Assembly (NCBI GenBank): GCA_038250235.1
Contig: JBBSCO010000048.1
Span: forward strand, 1-22,937
Length of the DNA stretch: 22,937 bases
Source of the DNA: JAAUTS01 sp038250235
Lineage (GTDB): Bacteria > Verrucomicrobiota > Verrucomicrobiia > Methylacidiphilales > JAAUTS01
Reading direction: 5' to 3'
Under the pieces are notes generated by a model that was not told the origin of the DNA, ran no database searches, and saw only the letters and a list, made by a program, of their open reading frames with translations. Made by a program: the position numbers and the translations under genes. Within the stretch, counting starts at the first letter, position 1, and each line of letters begins with the position of its first letter. Of the stretch, positions 6,970-14,415 are shown in pieces.

Positions 6970-9317
6970 GCCCGCGATCGGCGTCGCGTCAAAAGCGTCT
7001 AAAAGTACAGCCTGTTCAGATTATCGCAGTACTGACCGTCCTTGTGTCGTTGGTGTTTGGGGCGGGGGAGGGACAGGGAGGCTTGGGGCTACTCTTTCTC
7101 GTTGGTGGAATGGGCCTGGTTCTTTATCCCCCGGTGCGGCCGCTGCCCGGGCTCTGGCTGGGGGCAGGAGTAGGTCTGTTGTTGCTGGCGGCTGTTTCTT
7201 TCGTCCCCGGCCTTTCTTTTTTAACGGGTGAGTGGAAAAAAGAAGCTGCGGATATCCACGGACTGGTTCTCTATTCCGGAATAACAGCCCAGCCCTGGAT
7301 CAGTCTGGACGGCATGTTATTTCTGGCCGGGGGGGTGCTTCTCTTTTGGTATTGGTGCCTGCACACTCCCGACCCCCAGGGACGACGGCATATCCTGCGG
7401 TTTATTGCCGTGGTTCTGTTTCTTTTTTCGTTGCTGATTTTGGTGGTTTATTTCGGAAAACTTACGGTTCCGGGGTGGAATTCGCCGCGCAACCTGGGTC
7501 CATTTGAAAACCGAAACCAACTGTCAAGCATACTGGCTGTATCCCTTCTGGTGTTGACGGCTCTTTTTGCCAACGACATTAAAAAACACCGTGCATGGGC
7601 TTTGCTGTGGTTGTTGTCTGCGGCTGTTCAATTTTATCTACTGGTGGTGAACTATTCCCGTGCCGGTGTGGCTCTGCTTTTTATTGGCGGGATTGCCTGG
7701 ATAGTTTTCAATTTCGAGACTACGCGAACCAAGGGTAGGTTGGCTTTGGGTTTTTTAGTCCTGGCCCTTTTTTTCAGCATCTTTTTAATTTTCGGGGGAT
7801 CGACCTTATCCAGATTTGAGAAAAACGGGGTCGGAGCGGAGTTTGCCGGATCGACCCGAATGGCTATTCAGCAGGATGCGTTGAGTATGATCAAAGCCCA
7901 GCCGCTCTCAGGGGTGGGGCTTGGAAACTTTCCCGCTGTGTTTCCACAGTATCGCAGTGTTTTCCAATCCGATGCTTTTGTGCGCCATCCGGAAAGTGAC
8001 TGGCTCTGGCTGACGGCGGAAATGGGCATCCCAGGGTTGATCCTTATTCTTATGGTGGCCGGAATCTGGTTAAGGAGGGTCTTGCCGCTGAAAAGTGGAA
8101 CGGACAGGCATTTCCGGAGCATCTGTCTGGTAACGGTTCTGGTTGTGTTTATTCATGGGATAGTCGATGTGCCGCTTCACCGGACGGGAGTGCTTGTTCT
8201 CGTGTTGTTTCTTGCATCATTGGCATTGCCATCAGGATCAGGAGGAGCCGTGGGAATGTGGGGAAGACGATGCTGGCGGATGGCCGGGGCTGGAATGGTT
8301 GTCTGGGGACTGGTCACTCTTGGGGAGGCTGCGGGATTTTGGAGTAAGCCCGGTCGGTATACTGTAACCAGGGTGGTCGCGAGTCTCCCGTCTCTCTGGA
8401 CGGAGAACCAGGACGGGGAGGCCCGGTCGGCGATCGAAAGGGCCTTGAAGTCCGGACCGATGACCTGGGAGCTGTATTATTGGAGGGCGGCTTTTGCGTT
8501 GAGGTCCGGGGATGTGTCGGGAGCCCGCGATGATTTCCGCCGGGCGCGCTTTTTCGAAAAAAATTCCAGTCATCTGGCCATGTATGAAAGTCTGCAATGG
8601 CTTTCTGTCCGGCCTGATCTGGCCGTCTCTGCCGCCAATGAAATGCTTCAGCGCTCGCGCTATGCCACAGAAGTTCATTACAGAACGGTTCTGGACGAAG
8701 CCCTTAAGCTGGGGGATGAAGAAACGGTGAGGCAGCTCCGTTTGTTAGTCCGCAATTTTCCCGGGTTGCGACATTATTATCTGGAGACGGCACCGGAGAA
8801 GGAATTTGACCATTGGTTGTACAGCGATCTACAGGTCTCCACTGAAAGCCTGGCCTATGGGTTCTGGGGTTTGCTACAGAAGCGGAAGAGCGACGAATTC
8901 ATTTTAGATTGGGCTCTGGGTCGGCCAGATATTATAAAGTTGCACTACGCCCGTGTGAGCGGAATGCTGGCCGCACGTAAGGAATGGAAGAAGGCCTATT
9001 TTCTTCTAAAGAATCACATGCCCGAGGCGGTTTTACCAGGGTTCGAGCGTTCGGAGGTTGCGCAGGTAGAGGCGGAAAAACAGGCCTTGTTGGATCCGGC
9101 CAATGTTGTGGTGGTTGGCCAGGTTATCCGGAAGGATATGGAGGATGGACATTATAACACGTCACTGACAAAGATTCTTTCAGTTTTAGAAAAGGAAAAT
9201 GCCCCCGTCTATTTTCATTATCTGGCCTCCGATTGTTATGTGGGACTGGAGGATTGGGAGAAGGCCTTCCTGTCCATTCAGCGCTACGAAAGTCTTCGGG
9301 TTGTAAAAAAACCCTGA
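6966..9317 (+). CDS. O-antigen ligase/polymerase-like membrane protein (Wzy_C) with TPR-like C-terminal region
   Basis: The 783-residue protein starts at the ATG at 6966, overlapping the previous stop as ATGA. The first 460 residues are about a dozen membrane helices with the Wzy/WaaL pattern: NLGPFENRNQLSSILAVSL, VVNYSRAGVALLFIGG, then a large periplasmic loop with SGVGLGNFPAVFPQYRSV and HPESDWLWLTAEMGIPG, containing the conserved His and acidic residues, and finally LVVFIHGIVDVPLH. From about residue 490 to the end the chain is soluble and helical, with TPR-like repeats (for example WELYYWRAAFALRSGDVSGA, EDWEKAFLSIQRY). It would polymerise or transfer lipid-linked glycan in the periplasm. 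Large ligase-TPR fusions are common in exosortase-containing genomes. The gene ends 3 bp from the convergent methyltransferase gene with no terminator between. Confidence 0.85.
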   Translation: MSPRSASRQKRLKVQPVQIIAVLTVLVSLVFGAGEGQGGLGLLFLVGGMGLVLYPPVRPLPGLWLGAGVGLLLLAAVSFVPGLSFLTGEWKKEAADIHGLVLYSGITAQPWISLDGMLFLAGGVLLFWYWCLHTPDPQGRRHILRFIAVVLFLFSLLILVVYFGKLTVPGWNSPRNLGPFENRNQLSSILAVSLLVLTALFANDIKKHRAWALLWLLSAAVQFYLLVVNYSRAGVALLFIGGIAWIVFNFETTRTKGRLALGFLVLALFFSIFLIFGGSTLSRFEKNGVGAEFAGSTRMAIQQDALSMIKAQPLSGVGLGNFPAVFPQYRSVFQSDAFVRHPESDWLWLTAEMGIPGLILILMVAGIWLRRVLPLKSGTDRHFRSICLVTVLVVFIHGIVDVPLHRTGVLVLVLFLASLALPSGSGGAVGMWGRRCWRMAGAGMVVWGLVTLGEAAGFWSKPGRYTVTRVVASLPSLWTENQDGEARSAIERALKSGPMTWELYYWRAAFALRSGDVSGARDDFRRARFFEKNSSHLAMYESLQWLSVRPDLAVSAANEMLQRSRYATEVHYRTVLDEALKLGDEETVRQLRLLVRNFPGLRHYYLETAPEKEFDHWLYSDLQVSTESLAYGFWGLLQKRKSDEFILDWALGRPDIIKLHYARVSGMLAARKEWKKAYFLLKNHMPEAVLPGFERSEVAQVEAEKQALLDPANVVVVGQVIRKDMEDGHYNTSLTKILSVLEKENAPVYFHYLASDCYVGLEDWEKAFLSIQRYESLRVVKKP

Positions 9318-9320
9318 CAA

Positions 9321-10394
9321 TTATTCTTTTCTGCGGCAGGAGACCAGACACTCGATGTGGGCGGTCTGGGGAAAGAGGTCCACGGGCTGGAATACGCACG
9401 GTTCCCAATGGGCTGAGAGTTCCTTCAGATCACGGGCCAAGGTGGAAGGGTTGCAGGACAGGTAAAGTAACTGTAAAAAAGCTTTGTCTTTGAGCAGCTG
9501 ACGCATGCCGTCACTGAGGCCTTCACGCGGTGGATCGACGATACATGTGGTGGTTCCGGCGTTTATCAGGTTTGCATGGACGTTTTCCAGGTGTTCCTCA
9601 CAGGATCCTTCATAATAGTGTGCTTTTTCGCCGAGAAGGAGGCGGGCGGCTTGAAGGGAGCGGCTGTCCTGCTCAATCAGATGGATGTGGGGAATATTCG
9701 AAGCATAAGCCTCCGCAAAAAAGCCGGCTCCGGCATAACATTCGACTACAGAATCAATGCCGCTCTCGAGATGGGAAGACATGAGAGACTTCAGCTGTGT
9801 GAGAAGTCCGTCATTGGCCTGGAAGAAACCCAGTTCGGGAATGTGGGAGGCCCTCAGGGAATAATGTTCACGCTGCCCGGGTTTGGAGCGGAGATGAGAA
9901 AGCTTCCGGTTGACTTCCGGGGTAGCCAGGCGGCACTCCGTGATGTCCACCAGATCCCGGCCGTTGAGTGCTTTGAAGCCGATGGTTTTTCCCAGTTGAT
10001 GGACGGAGATACGGTTACGGTAATTGAATTCGAATGGGGAGGCGATTACGGGAAGAAGGTTAGGGTTTTCAAAGCCTCCGAGCCGTTGGAGGGCATCCTT
10101 GAGTTGTTTGGTTTTAAGGCGTAATTGCTCCTCGTAGCTGACATGTTGGTATTGGCAGCCGCCGCAGCGTCCAAAATAGGGGCAAGGGGCATCACGCCGG
10201 GAGGGGGAAGGAACCAGGACGTCCAACAAAAGACCCCGCCCGAATTTTTTCTTTTTCTCGATGAGTTGAAAACGGATGGATTCTCCCATGGCGGCAAAGG
10301 GCACAAAGATCGCCATGCCGTCCTGGCGGATAACGGCTTCGCCGCCGTAGGCGATGTCCTGTATAATGCCTTCAAAAATGTCTCCTGTTTTCAT
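9321..10394 (-). CDS. rlmD: 23S rRNA (uracil-C5)-methyltransferase, RlmD/TrmA family
   Basis: The 357-residue protein has an N-terminal TRAM domain (about 1-60), an iron-sulfur cluster motif with Cys71, Cys77, Cys80 and Cys154 (CPYFGRCGGC ... ITECRLA), and a SAM-dependent methyltransferase domain: FFQAN (190-194), ECYAGAGFF (219-226), VDPPREGLSD (287-295), catalytic Cys314 in YLSCNPSTLARDL, and the general base Glu348 in QTAHIE. The family converts uridine to 5-methyluridine in rRNA or tRNA; RlmD versus RlmC or RlmCD cannot be settled from motifs alone, so the symbol is provisional. I chose ATG 10394 because the family begins with the TRAM strand; a longer frame from 10463 would run through the terminator hairpin at 10411-10439. 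No strong ribosome binding site precedes 10394. Confidence 0.85.
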   Translation of the reverse strand: MKTGDIFEGIIQDIAYGGEAVIRQDGMAIFVPFAAMGESIRFQLIEKKKKFGRGLLLDVLVPSPSRRDAPCPYFGRCGGCQYQHVSYEEQLRLKTKQLKDALQRLGGFENPNLLPVIASPFEFNYRNRISVHQLGKTIGFKALNGRDLVDITECRLATPEVNRKLSHLRSKPGQREHYSLRASHIPELGFFQANDGLLTQLKSLMSSHLESGIDSVVECYAGAGFFAEAYASNIPHIHLIEQDSRSLQAARLLLGEKAHYYEGSCEEHLENVHANLINAGTTTCIVDPPREGLSDGMRQLLKDKAFLQLLYLSCNPSTLARDLKELSAHWEPCVFQPVDLFPQTAHIECLVSCRRKE

Positions 10395-10410
10395 GGGGTA
10401 AAAAAGAAAA

Positions 10411-10439
10411 ACCCGTTCCGTTACTGCAACGGAACGGGT
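10411..10439 (-). terminator. Rho-independent terminator after the TIGR04073 gene
   Basis: Perfect 12-bp stem (ACCCGTTCCGTT at 10411-10422 pairs with 10428-10439) with a 5-base loop. On the minus strand it is followed by a long T-rich run (10410 downwards) and begins 20 bp after the TIGR04073 stop. The other side is also followed by five T residues, so it could work in both directions. It ends only 16 bp before the methyltransferase ATG. Confidence 0.88.
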
Positions 10440-10459
10440 TTTTGAAAGGGGTGAATCGA

Positions 10460-10819
10460 TCAATACCAGTTATCGATCAGATCAGCCGGAGGATAGGGTT
10501 CGACCTGGCCGGAATCGTAAGCTGCTGATTTGTAGGATTTGCTGGGGATGGGGCTGGTGATGACTTCGGCCACACCGACAAAGATATCCATGATCATGCG
10601 GCTTGTTCCTTGGACGAATCCTTTCGTGGTGCCGACGGTGGGTCCTTCCGTTTGGATCAACTCGTAGGGGGAGTCAAAAAGGTGGGCGGGGGCCAGAATG
10701 ATATTGGCCAGGCCATTACCGAGCTTATCATAAAAGTTCGGTTTCTTGGGCATGCTCAGATCTGCCTGGGCAAAGCTGACGGAGAAAAGAATGAGAGCGA
10801 TACTGGTGATTAGCTTCAT
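10460..10819 (-). CDS. Exosortase system-associated protein, TIGR04073-like
   Basis: The 119-residue protein starts with a signal peptide (MKLITSIALILFSVSFAQA, cleavage near residue 19). The mature chain fits the TIGR04073 pattern: KLGNGLANIILAPAHLFDSP with a conserved small-residue helix, then GPTVGTTKGFVQGTSRMIMD, then FVGVAEVITSPIPSKSY, and a short proline-rich tail. That family is defined by its occurrence in genomes with exosortases, mostly Verrucomicrobia and related bacteria; its role is unknown, probably envelope-linked. It is a monocistronic unit: a perfect 38-bp palindrome lies 105 bp upstream and a strong terminator follows. Assignment is from remembered family motifs, not a search. 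Confidence 0.8.
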   Translation of the reverse strand: MKLITSIALILFSVSFAQADLSMPKKPNFYDKLGNGLANIILAPAHLFDSPYELIQTEGPTVGTTKGFVQGTSRMIMDIFVGVAEVITSPIPSKSYKSAAYDSGQVEPYPPADLIDNWY

Positions 10820-10923
10820 AAGTAGAGTTTTTTACGCTTTTTTCGTAATTAAGGCAAGTACAACATCAAAGGTGAACACATCTTTGGAACGGCAGTCGTA
10901 AGTCGCACCTCAGCCGGATTTTT

Positions 10924-10961
10924 GCGACAATCATAAGGACGATCGTCCTTATGATTGTCGC
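10924..10961. repeat. 38-bp palindrome, copy 3 (perfect; candidate operator)
   Basis: A perfect palindrome of two 19-bp arms (left arm GCGACAATCATAAGGACGA). Outer arms and core are identical to the copies at 2998 and 3812. It lies 17 bp after the amidase stop and 104 bp before the TIGR04073 ATG. Each arm contains TATGAT, a plausible -10 element. In RNA it would also fold into a strong hairpin, but on the minus strand no U-run follows, so I do not call it a terminator of the amidase gene. Confidence 0.85.
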
Positions 10962-10978
10962 TTTTGAAATAGTTTAAG

Positions 10979-12292
10979 TTATTCAAGGGGAAGGGTGAGG
11001 CCCTGACGGTAGTAATCGATGATGCCTTTGGCCACGCTTTCCGCATATTCCCGATAAATACTGCGGACCTTTTGTCCGCCAATTTCTTGTTCCCCATCGT
11101 AATCCCCGGCCATCAGCCTGGCATAAGCGTCTTTGTCGTTCATGTAGGGACCTTCCACAAAAATTGTCGGGCCCGGGAAAAGCCGGTTGGCCAGCAGGTT
11201 GCGGGACCAGACATAGGGGTTGTCGTTGACGCGGCTGGTAACTTTCCAAGAGGTGTAATTTTCCGGAGGCAAGCGCATACCTTCACCCATGGCCGTTCCG
11301 ATGCTGCTGGCCAATCCGGATTCCAGATCAAAGGAATCTTCCAAAAGCTTGCCAAAAAGGGTGAATTTTTGGTCATCATACTCCAACTCATCTCCCATGA
11401 AGGTTCCCAAAACAAAAACCACCAGCTTGTTGGCTTTGAGCAGACGCGGGCGTTTCTTGTTTCTCCAAGGTGCGGCATTATAGTGAAGGCAGATGGTAAG
11501 GTCAGGGCGCAAGGCTTTGACTTTTTTAGCCCGGGCACCGATTTCGGCCGGCCGGTAGAATGCCAGTTCCGAATGCCAGCGGGCTTCGCTGAGCAGCCTG
11601 GACTTGGAAAGTTTGCTGTAGGCTTTCGGGTTGCGGCGGAAGAGAAGTTGGATTCCTTCCCATTTCAATTGCTCCGGCCTAAGGGTTGTCACGGGCTCGT
11701 AATTGTCTTTGGTCCAGACCACTTCCGCCCCGGCTTCACTTAGAAGGCGATCAAGGTGGAGGCAGGTCAGAATATTGAGAGTGGCTTCTTCCACGGGTGG
11801 ATCTTTGCGGATGCGAAAATAACGTTCTTCCAGATTGGACCATTCCCCCCCGATGTGGCCGGGATCGAGACAAATCCGCAGTCCTTGAAGTGGTTTTTCG
11901 GATGTGGTTCCTATCAGCTTACGTTGCCAAGCCGGCGGAAGGCGGTGGGGTGTGATGGGTTTCCAGGAGGGATCCTTGGCGAAGCTCAGGCTCCAGGCGG
12001 GAAGTGTCTTTTCCCGGTCGGAATAGAGCTTGAGACCTTCGTCGTTCAGATCCAGAAAGTCATAGATCGCGTGATCGGGTGAATAAACCCAAAGATTTTT
12101 CTCGAACTGCTGGCGGGTGAACCGTCCCTGGTAATGATCAAGGAGGCGCCATTCAGGCGTTTCTCCCATGGTGGTCAGTTTGGGTAGGGTCTGCGCTGGA
12201 AGATCCGTAGAAGACCGGGAATCCGGTATCCCCCCGAAAAGGAAAACGGCCAGCCATGTGCGTGCCAGCACGCTTCCCCTCTCATGCCTCAT
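10979..12292 (-). CDS. Secreted N-acetylmuramoyl-L-alanine amidase (Amidase_3)
   Basis: The 437-residue protein has an N-terminal signal-like segment (TWLAVFLFGG) and a C-terminal zinc amidase domain from about residue 135: the first zinc ligand His146 in CLDPGHIGG, Glu168/169 in PPVEEATLN, the third ligand His270 in ICLHYNAAP, and catalytic Glu380 in IFVEGPY. That set is the AmiC/CwlM-type catalytic site that cleaves the amide bond between muramic acid and the stem peptide. The region 40-130 (with WVYSPDHAIYDFLDL) is an unrecognised N-terminal domain. Start is uncertain: ATG 12292 lies 9 bp after the upstream stop, whereas GTG 12271 has GAGGGG five bases ahead and gives a better signal peptide. 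Last gene of a three-gene operon. Likely role: peptidoglycan remodelling in the periplasm. Confidence 0.87.
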   Translation of the reverse strand: MRHERGSVLARTWLAVFLFGGIPDSRSSTDLPAQTLPKLTTMGETPEWRLLDHYQGRFTRQQFEKNLWVYSPDHAIYDFLDLNDEGLKLYSDREKTLPAWSLSFAKDPSWKPITPHRLPPAWQRKLIGTTSEKPLQGLRICLDPGHIGGEWSNLEERYFRIRKDPPVEEATLNILTCLHLDRLLSEAGAEVVWTKDNYEPVTTLRPEQLKWEGIQLLFRRNPKAYSKLSKSRLLSEARWHSELAFYRPAEIGARAKKVKALRPDLTICLHYNAAPWRNKKRPRLLKANKLVVFVLGTFMGDELEYDDQKFTLFGKLLEDSFDLESGLASSIGTAMGEGMRLPPENYTSWKVTSRVNDNPYVWSRNLLANRLFPGPTIFVEGPYMNDKDAYARLMAGDYDGEQEIGGQKVRSIYREYAESVAKGIIDYYRQGLTLPLE

Positions 12293-12301
12293 GAAAATAT
12301 T

Positions 12302-12889
12302 TTATTTTTTTCCGAGCTTCTTCAAATCGATTTTCAAATCGAGGATCTGGCCGCTTTCGGCATTGATTCTGGCCTTACCGAATTCGGTTTCTTCATCCTT
12401 CTGGTTCTTGGCGTAAAGGGTGACGCTCCACATGGCGGTGCCAAGAGGGCCTTTGTCCGTTTTACTCAGGGTGAGGTCGACACTGGTGATTTTGACGTTG
12501 GCCAGAGCGGAGGAGCGGGAGAGGGCGGGGAGGATGTCCTTGGAATCGAGTTTGATGCGGGCCGGGTCGATGACTTCCTCCTGTTTGTATGCGAAGACGC
12601 GGAATTTGTCGAGCTGGGTGTAACCTTGGCTGATCTGGGTGATGACATTGCCGGCGACTTTGACTTTGGTTCCATCCTGATCGGCAAAGGGATCAAAAAA
12701 GAGGATTTCCCATTCGAGCGGATAAACGCCGACGGCCCCTTTTTTTCCATGAATCTGGATCAGTCCTTTTTTGGCGGTATCATTGACTTCGCGCTTGGCC
12801 AAATCCCTAGCTCCGAGGGCGGTGAGAGCGTGACTGTAAGAAAAGGTGGCTGTGAGAAGAAGAAGGGTAAGCAGGGAGGATTTGATCAT
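12302..12889 (-). CDS. Secreted protein of unknown function with PepSY-like end
   Basis: The 195-residue protein has a clear signal peptide (MIKSSLLTLLLLTATFSYSHA, cleavage near 21). The mature protein is a two-part beta-rich chain; YPLEWEILFFDPFADQDGTK at about 56-75 and the final GKARINAESGQILDLKIDLK resemble the strand-turn-strand of PepSY-type domains, in which a residue pattern ARINAxTGxIL is usual. No catalytic motif is seen. Its ATG overlaps the stop of the permease gene by four bases and its stop lies 9 bp before the amidase, so it is co-expressed with both. A role as inhibitor or partner of the periplasmic amidase is possible but only inferred from position. Confidence 0.6.
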   Translation of the reverse strand: MIKSSLLTLLLLTATFSYSHALTALGARDLAKREVNDTAKKGLIQIHGKKGAVGVYPLEWEILFFDPFADQDGTKVKVAGNVITQISQGYTQLDKFRVFAYKQEEVIDPARIKLDSKDILPALSRSSALANVKITSVDLTLSKTDKGPLGTAMWSVTLYAKNQKDEETEFGKARINAESGQILDLKIDLKKLGKK

Positions 12890-13668
12890 GCATTATCTGT
12901 AGCAAAGGACCACAGAGCGTGCAACAGGCTTTTGCCACTGATCAGTTCCAAGCCGCTGAGAAAGAGGATGATATAAATGACTTTGGTGAAGGCTACAGTT
13001 GAGCAACGGCTGTTGAGCCAGACCCCCAGAAACGTTCCAGCGATGACAAGAGGCGCGAGTAGCAGAGTCAGGTGAAGGGAGTTGGTATTGATCAGGTCCA
13101 GATGAACATAGCCGGGAACTTTCAGCAGATTGATCACGGTGAAGGCCAGGACGGTTGTTGCGACAAAACGTCTGGGATCATAACGCTGCGGGAGAAGATA
13201 CATGGCAAAGACCGGGCCGGCAGCATGGGCCAGGGTGGACGTGATACCTGCGGCCAGGCCGAAACCGGTTCCCGTTTTCCAGCCGGGTGGAACCGGATTC
13301 AACTGGCTGCCGTAATGGTCGCGCAGTAATTGGATAGCAACAAAGCCCAGGCAGAGCAGGCCGAGCATGCGTTTCAGCCAGACATCATCGACGTGCCCAA
13401 GATAGAACGAGGCCAGGAGAATTCCCAGAGCGGCAGCCGGAAGGAAAAAGCGCAACGGTTTGGTTTCCCAGTCACGACGGTATACCCAGCAAGAAACGAG
13501 GTCTGAAATGACCAGCAAGGGGAGCATGATGCCGATGGCAACTTTCGGAGGAAAAACCATGGCCATCAAAGGTGTGGCAAGAATACCTGCGCCTCCACCA
13601 AATCCAGCCTTGGAGAAACCAACAAACACAACGGCAAGTCCGGCGAGAAGCCATTGTTCAGGAGACAT
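12886..13668 (-). CDS. TauE/SafE-family sulfite/anion exporter-like permease
   Basis: The 260-residue membrane protein has about eight helices in two halves, the TauE/SafE (DUF81) layout. The first half contains GFSKAGFGGGAGILATPLMA (family signature with glycines after the first helix) and the second half ITSTLAHAAGPVFAMYLLPQ, the matching inverted-repeat signature. Members export sulfite, sulfoacetate or related anions, but most are uncharacterised. ATG 13668 gives a normal start; a GTG six codons upstream is possible. It is the first gene of an operon with a secreted protein and an amidase, an unusual partnership; no sulfur-metabolism gene is near. Confidence 0.85.
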   Translation of the reverse strand: MSPEQWLLAGLAVVFVGFSKAGFGGGAGILATPLMAMVFPPKVAIGIMLPLLVISDLVSCWVYRRDWETKPLRFFLPAAALGILLASFYLGHVDDVWLKRMLGLLCLGFVAIQLLRDHYGSQLNPVPPGWKTGTGFGLAAGITSTLAHAAGPVFAMYLLPQRYDPRRFVATTVLAFTVINLLKVPGYVHLDLINTNSLHLTLLLAPLVIAGTFLGVWLNSRCSTVAFTKVIYIILFLSGLELISGKSLLHALWSFATDNA

Positions 13669-13818
13669 GAGAAAAAGATAAGCCACGAATCTCGACAGGT
13701 CGAGAACGGGTGGAAGGGAGTGGGAAAATAAAAGGAACTCTCTCCTTCCCTTTTTAAATTGTTTGATGGGACATAATCGTCATCCGGACTATATATCGTT
13801 AGGAGTTTTTCTGGAGTT

Positions 13819-14016
13819 TTGAAAGAACTTCCCGCCTTGATGCTGGGCGAACGGCAGGAACTTAATCGCCGTGCCATAGAATTGGATGAAGAGGGCTTAT
13901 CGCCGCATGATCAAGCCTTGGTGGCAGAACGTTTTGAAGAGCAAAGCCACAATCCAGAATCGGCTTTGAGGCTTGAGAAAAGGAAGGCGCGTGTGTGCGC
14001 CCGCACGGACGGATAA
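13819..14016 (+). pseudogene. Addiction-module antitoxin remnant (TIGR02574-like)
   Basis: The 65-codon frame reads LKELPALMLGERQELNRRAI, then LSPHDQALVAERFEEQ, NPESALRLEKRKARV, the order seen in short antitoxins of the putative addiction-module family (helical, with a C-terminal xxEEVKARLRAR tail that binds a ParE/RelE toxin). No ATG is in frame near the expected N-terminus; TTG 13819 is the only available start, and homology-like sequence continues upstream of it (SFSGV). It overlaps the toxin frame by 22 bases, as in genuine pairs. The toxin behind it is disrupted, so I call the pair decayed, although the antitoxin could still be made. Family recognition is moderate. Confidence 0.5.
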
Positions 14017-14366
14017 GCTGGCGGGTCAAATTCCGTCCGGAAGGGGAACAGGATATGGCCGCCGCCGCCGGATGGTATGAGGCACAGCCAGCCGAACTCA
14101 GGGTGGAATATGTTGAAGAGGTCATCCTTATGTGGAATGCATTGATAGAGGACCCAGTGCTTATTTGCCGCCGTCATCCGGGCAAGAACATCCGGTGGCG
14201 TTAGCCGGATCGATTCACTCACCGGGTCATATATGAAATGATCAATATTGAAAAACAGTTCTTGTTGCGGCAATTCTCCATGCATCACGCCATGATCGGC
14301 ATACTCAAGGCCGGAACGAGTTGCTCTCATTATCAGCGGGGGCATGTCTTATATCCCGGGAATTGA
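13995..14366 (+). pseudogene. ParE/RelE-type toxin interrupted by an in-frame TAG
   Basis: From GTG 13995 the frame gives WRVKFRPEGEQDMAAAAGWYE, then LRVEYVEEVILMWNALIEDP and RRHPGKNIRWR, the standard N-terminal two thirds of ParE/RelE toxins (AAxWYE helix, then the IRR strand). A TAG at 14202-14204 interrupts it. Beyond the stop the same frame stays toxin-like: PDRFTHRVIYEMI, matching the strand (RFPHxVxYE) that normally follows directly, and then open sequence to TGA 14364-14366. The TAG most likely replaces a tyrosine codon. Truncation before that strand should inactivate the toxin. A sequencing error at this base is the main alternative. Confidence 0.65.
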
Positions 14367-14415
14367 TGAAAAGAGGTTCTTATTTTAACCCTTCCCGTGT
14401 GAGAAGTTTTCTTGA

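Noticed and set aside
9576..10124. 182-codon plus-strand frame opposite the rRNA methyltransferase
   Set aside because: The minus strand carries the iron-sulfur and catalytic motifs of RlmD/TrmA; this frame has none.
2998..10961. The repeated palindromes as a CRISPR array or spacer system
   Set aside because: Only three copies, hundreds to thousands of bases apart, without regular spacers or cas genes; the Cas2-like fold in the PaaX-like protein is normal for PaaX.
10924..10961. Palindrome copy 3 as terminator of the amidase operon
   Set aside because: The hairpin would be strong, but the minus strand continues with A residues, not U; the same palindrome elsewhere lies directly before a start codon.
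11072..11743. 223-codon plus-strand frame opposite the amidase
   Set aside because: It is the complement of a gene with full zinc-amidase motifs; the translation shows no family features.
12284..12976. 230-codon plus-strand frame opposite the secreted protein gene
   Set aside because: Acidic, Gly/Asp-rich shadow of a gene with a good signal peptide and operon overlaps on the other strand.
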